From assembly GCA_012031475.1 (NCBI GenBank), contig JAAUTJ010000238.1:1-7182 (forward strand): a stretch of DNA of 7,182 nt, in the 5' to 3' direction. Of this stretch, positions 5,013 to 7,182 are shown piece after piece. This DNA is from Leptolyngbyaceae cyanobacterium SM1_3_5. GTDB lineage: Bacteria; Cyanobacteriota; Cyanobacteriia; Elainellales; Elainellaceae. A model generated the notes under the pieces. It did not search any database. It saw only the letters and a program-made list of their open reading frames with translations, and was not told the origin of the DNA. Numbering within the stretch: position 1 is the stretch's first letter; every line of letters starts with the position of its first letter. The position numbers and the translations under genes are program-made.

Positions 5013-6759
5013 ATGCTTCGCCTCCGTCGCTTGCTTCTCGCCTGCCTGCTGATTGCATCGATCGCCCTGAGCGGCTGTAGTCCGGCTGCGTTTCGCACCG
5101 AGGCCGCGCAGATTCCGCGCTTGGTGGTCAGCGGACTTTCCGATCCCAAGACGTTTAATCCCGTCACGAGCAATGAAGTCAGTGATGTGTTTGGCTTAAT
5201 TTATGATGGATTACTTTCCCAAAATGGCGAAACGGGCGAGCTAGAGCCGGGGCTGGCCGAAGCGTGGGACGTGTCGCCCGATCAGCTTCGGATTGTGTTT
5301 ACGCTGCGCGAGAATTTGAAGTGGTCAGATGGCGAACCATTCACAGTTGATGATGTTGTTTTTTCGTTCCAGTCCATTTATTTCAATCCGGATATTCCTT
5401 CTTCCATTCAAGAGATTTTTCGTATCGGTGAAAAAAGGGAACTACCTAAATTAAAACAACTAAACGATCGATCGGTGTCTTTTATTTTATCCGAACCCTT
5501 TGCTCCGTTTTTACGTTTTGTCGGCGGCGCGAATATTTTACCCAAGCATATTTTGTCAGAAGTAATTAAAGCAAAGACGAAAATGGTAAACCCAAATTCT
5601 TGCAGACATGGGCGATCGATACAGATTTGACTACCCTAGTGGGGAGTGGAGCCTACAAACTCAGTCGTTATTTACCCGCCGAAAGACTAGCTTACGATCG
5701 TAATCCCTTTTATTTCGTTCTCCTTTACCTAACATTCCCAAGATCGTCTATCAAATCATGGGTTCGCCTGACAGCGTTGTGCTGCGATTCCGATCGAAGG
5801 AAATTGATGTTATCCCCCAAGTGCGGGGTCAGGATCTTTCAGATCTTAAAACGCTTTGAAAAACAAGGCAAGTTTCAGATTTATCCCCTTGGTGAAGTCA
5901 GCAGTCGTAGCTTTATGATGTTTAACCTCAACCGTGGTAAAAACAAAGCTGGAAAACCCTTTGTCGATCCCGTTAAATCCGCTTGGTTCAATGATGTCAA
6001 CTTCCGCCGTGCCATTGCCTACGCCATCGATCGGTCTGCCATGATCAACACCTACTATCGTGGTTTAGGTGCGCCCCAAGATTCCCCCATTCCTGCCATT
6101 AGCCCCTATCATTTTCTCGCAAAGATGATATTCCATTTTATGATTACAACCCGACCAAGGCACAGGAACTTCTCACAAAATCAGGTTTTAAGTATAACGA
6201 AAATAACCGATTAGTCGATCAAAATAATAACGAAGTTCGTTTTACCCTCATGACTTCTACCGGCGGCGCAGGGGCATCTTTAGCACCGATGATCAAAAAT
6301 GACCTCGATCGGATGGGAATTACTGTCGATTTACAGATTTTGGAATTTACTGCCCTGATTGATAAACTCGATCGATCGAAGGAATGGGAAATGGGTATGC
6401 TCGGCTTTGGGGGCGGTATTGAACCCCACGGTAGCTTTCATTTATGGTATTCAGAGGGGGCATCCCACCTGTTTAACTCGGCGCCAAATCCAGGGGAACC
6501 GCCCTATCCTGGTAGAGTCATAAACGACTGGGAAAAACAAATCGATCGGTTGTTAATCAGCGGGGCAAAAGAAATAAACGAAGCCAAACGGAGACAAATC
6601 TATGGTCAATTCCAAACGATCGTGCAGAGTCAAGTTCCGTTAATTTATCTGGTCACACCCCTAGCCATGACAGCAATTAGCGATCGGGTGGAAGGCGTAG
6701 CTCCTACACCAGCCGGGGGAGGCTTATGGAACTTAGACGAACTAACCCTCAAGGAATAG
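5013..6759 (+). CDS. ABC transporter substrate-binding lipoprotein, peptide/nickel type (SBP_bac_5), frameshifted as read
   Basis: This is a family 5 extracellular solute-binding protein (OppA/DppA-like), expected to bind oligopeptides or a similar solute and deliver it to an ABC permease. A basic N terminus, a hydrophobic stretch and the lipobox LSGC (Cys22) mark an exported lipoprotein. Family signatures follow: LEPGLAEAWDVSPD, FTLRENLKWSDGEPFTVDDV, NFRRAIAYAIDRSAMI near the middle, and a C-terminal part ending WNLDELTLKE. Four indels interrupt it: a missing A in the run 5580-5583, a missing C near 5716, an extra A at 5848-5851, and a missing base near 6112-6118. Correcting them gives one frame of about 582 residues, the normal family length. 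No permease or ATPase genes are adjacent, so the transporter parts lie elsewhere. No Shine-Dalgarno precedes the ATG because the GACACCC array abuts it. GC content falls sharply after about 5340. Confidence 0.9.
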
Positions 6760-6791
6760 TAATTGCCCTTCTTGATTTATTTTAGAAATTT

Positions 6792-6820
6792 TTGCTAAAC
6801 AAACTAAATTAAGCTATATT
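6792..6820 (+). promoter_or_regulatory. Promoter of tRNA-Leu
   Basis: TTGCTA (6792-6797), 17 bp, then TATATT (6815-6820): a near-consensus sigma-70 promoter with ideal spacing. The predicted start near 6827 leaves a leader of about 12 nt before the tRNA. It sits in an AT-rich gap after the substrate-binding protein stop. Confidence 0.65.
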
Positions 6821-6838
6821 TGCTAATGCACTAAAACT

Positions 6839-6918
6839 GCGGTCATGGCGGAATTGGTATACGCGCTACTTTGAGGTGGTAGTGGGCAACCGTGGGAGTT
6901 CGAGTCTCCCTGACCGCA
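6839..6918 (+). tRNA. trnL-GAG: tRNA-Leu (anticodon GAG)
   Basis: This is a complete 80-nt cloverleaf. The acceptor GCGGTCA pairs perfectly with TGACCGC. The D stem is GCG/CGC, the anticodon stem CTACT/GGTAG carries loop TTGAGGT with anticodon GAG (reading CUC and CUU), and the T arm is GGGAG-TTCGAGT-CTCCC. An 11-nt variable region contains a small GG/CC stem, as in class II tRNAs. The discriminator base is A, as expected for leucine. CCA is not encoded. The 3' end touches the stop codon of the convergent gene. Confidence 0.96.
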
Positions 6919-7182
6919 TTAAAAAGTTTCGTCCTCCCAACCACAGGAAGCACAACGCCAATGGACGGGGGGCAACTTTAATCGAGAAAACGTGTAATTA
7001 CATTCGGGACATCTCCCCGTAAATATCGGATGCCATTCGTATTCCGCCAAAACTTCATAACTCTCAATATCTTCTGGTTCCCACAATTCGGCACTCTCAA
7101 AGTCATGGCAGTAGGGCGTAGTCACTCCTGCAGGATGGAGGGCACAAATAAGGAAATGGCTATGGGCATAAAAGCGGCAACG
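6919..7182 (-). CDS. Cys-rich zinc-ribbon protein, 3' part (5' end beyond window), possibly DUF6464-like
   Basis: The frame is open from the right edge to the TAA at 6921-6919, giving at least 87 residues. It begins RCRFYAHSHFLICALHPAGV, then a Cys-His-Asp-Phe turn, an acidic linker, and two CxxC knuckles (CPEC and CASC) ending GWEDETF. The paired CxxC motifs suggest a structural zinc site. The upstream CRFYA-LICALHPAG-C pattern resembles the C-terminal region of cyanobacterial DUF6464 proteins (from memory, not searched). A GTG at 7125 could be taken as the start, but conserved-looking sequence continues upstream without a stop, so the gene is truncated by the window edge. It converges on the tRNA with no spacer. 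Function is unknown. Confidence 0.7.
   Translation of the reverse strand, partial: RCRFYAHSHFLICALHPAGVTTPYCHDFESAELWEPEDIESYEVLAEYEWHPIFTGRCPECNYTFSRLKLPPVHWRCASCGWEDETF

Overview
This window is cyanobacterial chromosomal DNA. The evidence is the very high density of CGATCG and of the HIP1-type octamer GCGATCGC, the style of the multidomain PAS/GAF histidine kinase, heptanucleotide short-tandem-repeat arrays between genes, and a cyanobacterial-looking Cys-rich small protein at the right edge. The genus cannot be read from the sequence; the repeat types hint at a filamentous lineage (inference only).

Layout. Positions 1-176 (+) hold the 3' end of a DedA-family membrane protein. Convergent to it and overlapping its tail is a polysaccharide deacetylase (121-831, -). 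Upstream of that, with a gap of about 20-40 bp and probably in the same operon, is a 128-residue pseudo-receiver protein (872-1258, -). An AT-rich gene-free stretch follows (1259-1817). Next comes a compact unit on +: a promoter candidate, a leader of about 130 nt with a hairpin, a 57-residue basic protein with a strong ribosome binding site (1980-2153), and an intrinsic terminator overlapping its stop. A PAS-GAF-GAF-HisKA-HATPase sensor kinase (2248-4609, +) ends inside a GGGGTTA repeat. The next 400 bp are built from repeats: GGGGTTA units, a 211-bp MITE-like element with inverted ends flanked by TA, more GGGGTTA-type units, and a GACACCC array that stops 3 bp before the ATG of a peptide-type ABC transporter substrate-binding lipoprotein (5013-6759, +). 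A tRNA-Leu(GAG) with a good promoter follows. Its 3' end directly abuts the stop codon of a convergent, edge-truncated Cys-rich zinc-ribbon protein (6919-7182, -).

Four genes (DedA, deacetylase, kinase, substrate-binding protein) are broken as read by about nine single-base indels, mostly in homopolymers. Restoring them gives uninterrupted proteins of about 786 aa (kinase) and 582 aa (substrate-binding protein). I read this mainly as uncorrected sequencing error, with true gene decay as the alternative.

I see no CRISPR array, defence system, phage module or clearly new multigene system. The least explained items are the small basic-protein unit with its leader, the MITE and heptamer-repeat cluster wedged between two genes, and the pseudo-receiver lacking its phosphorylation site.
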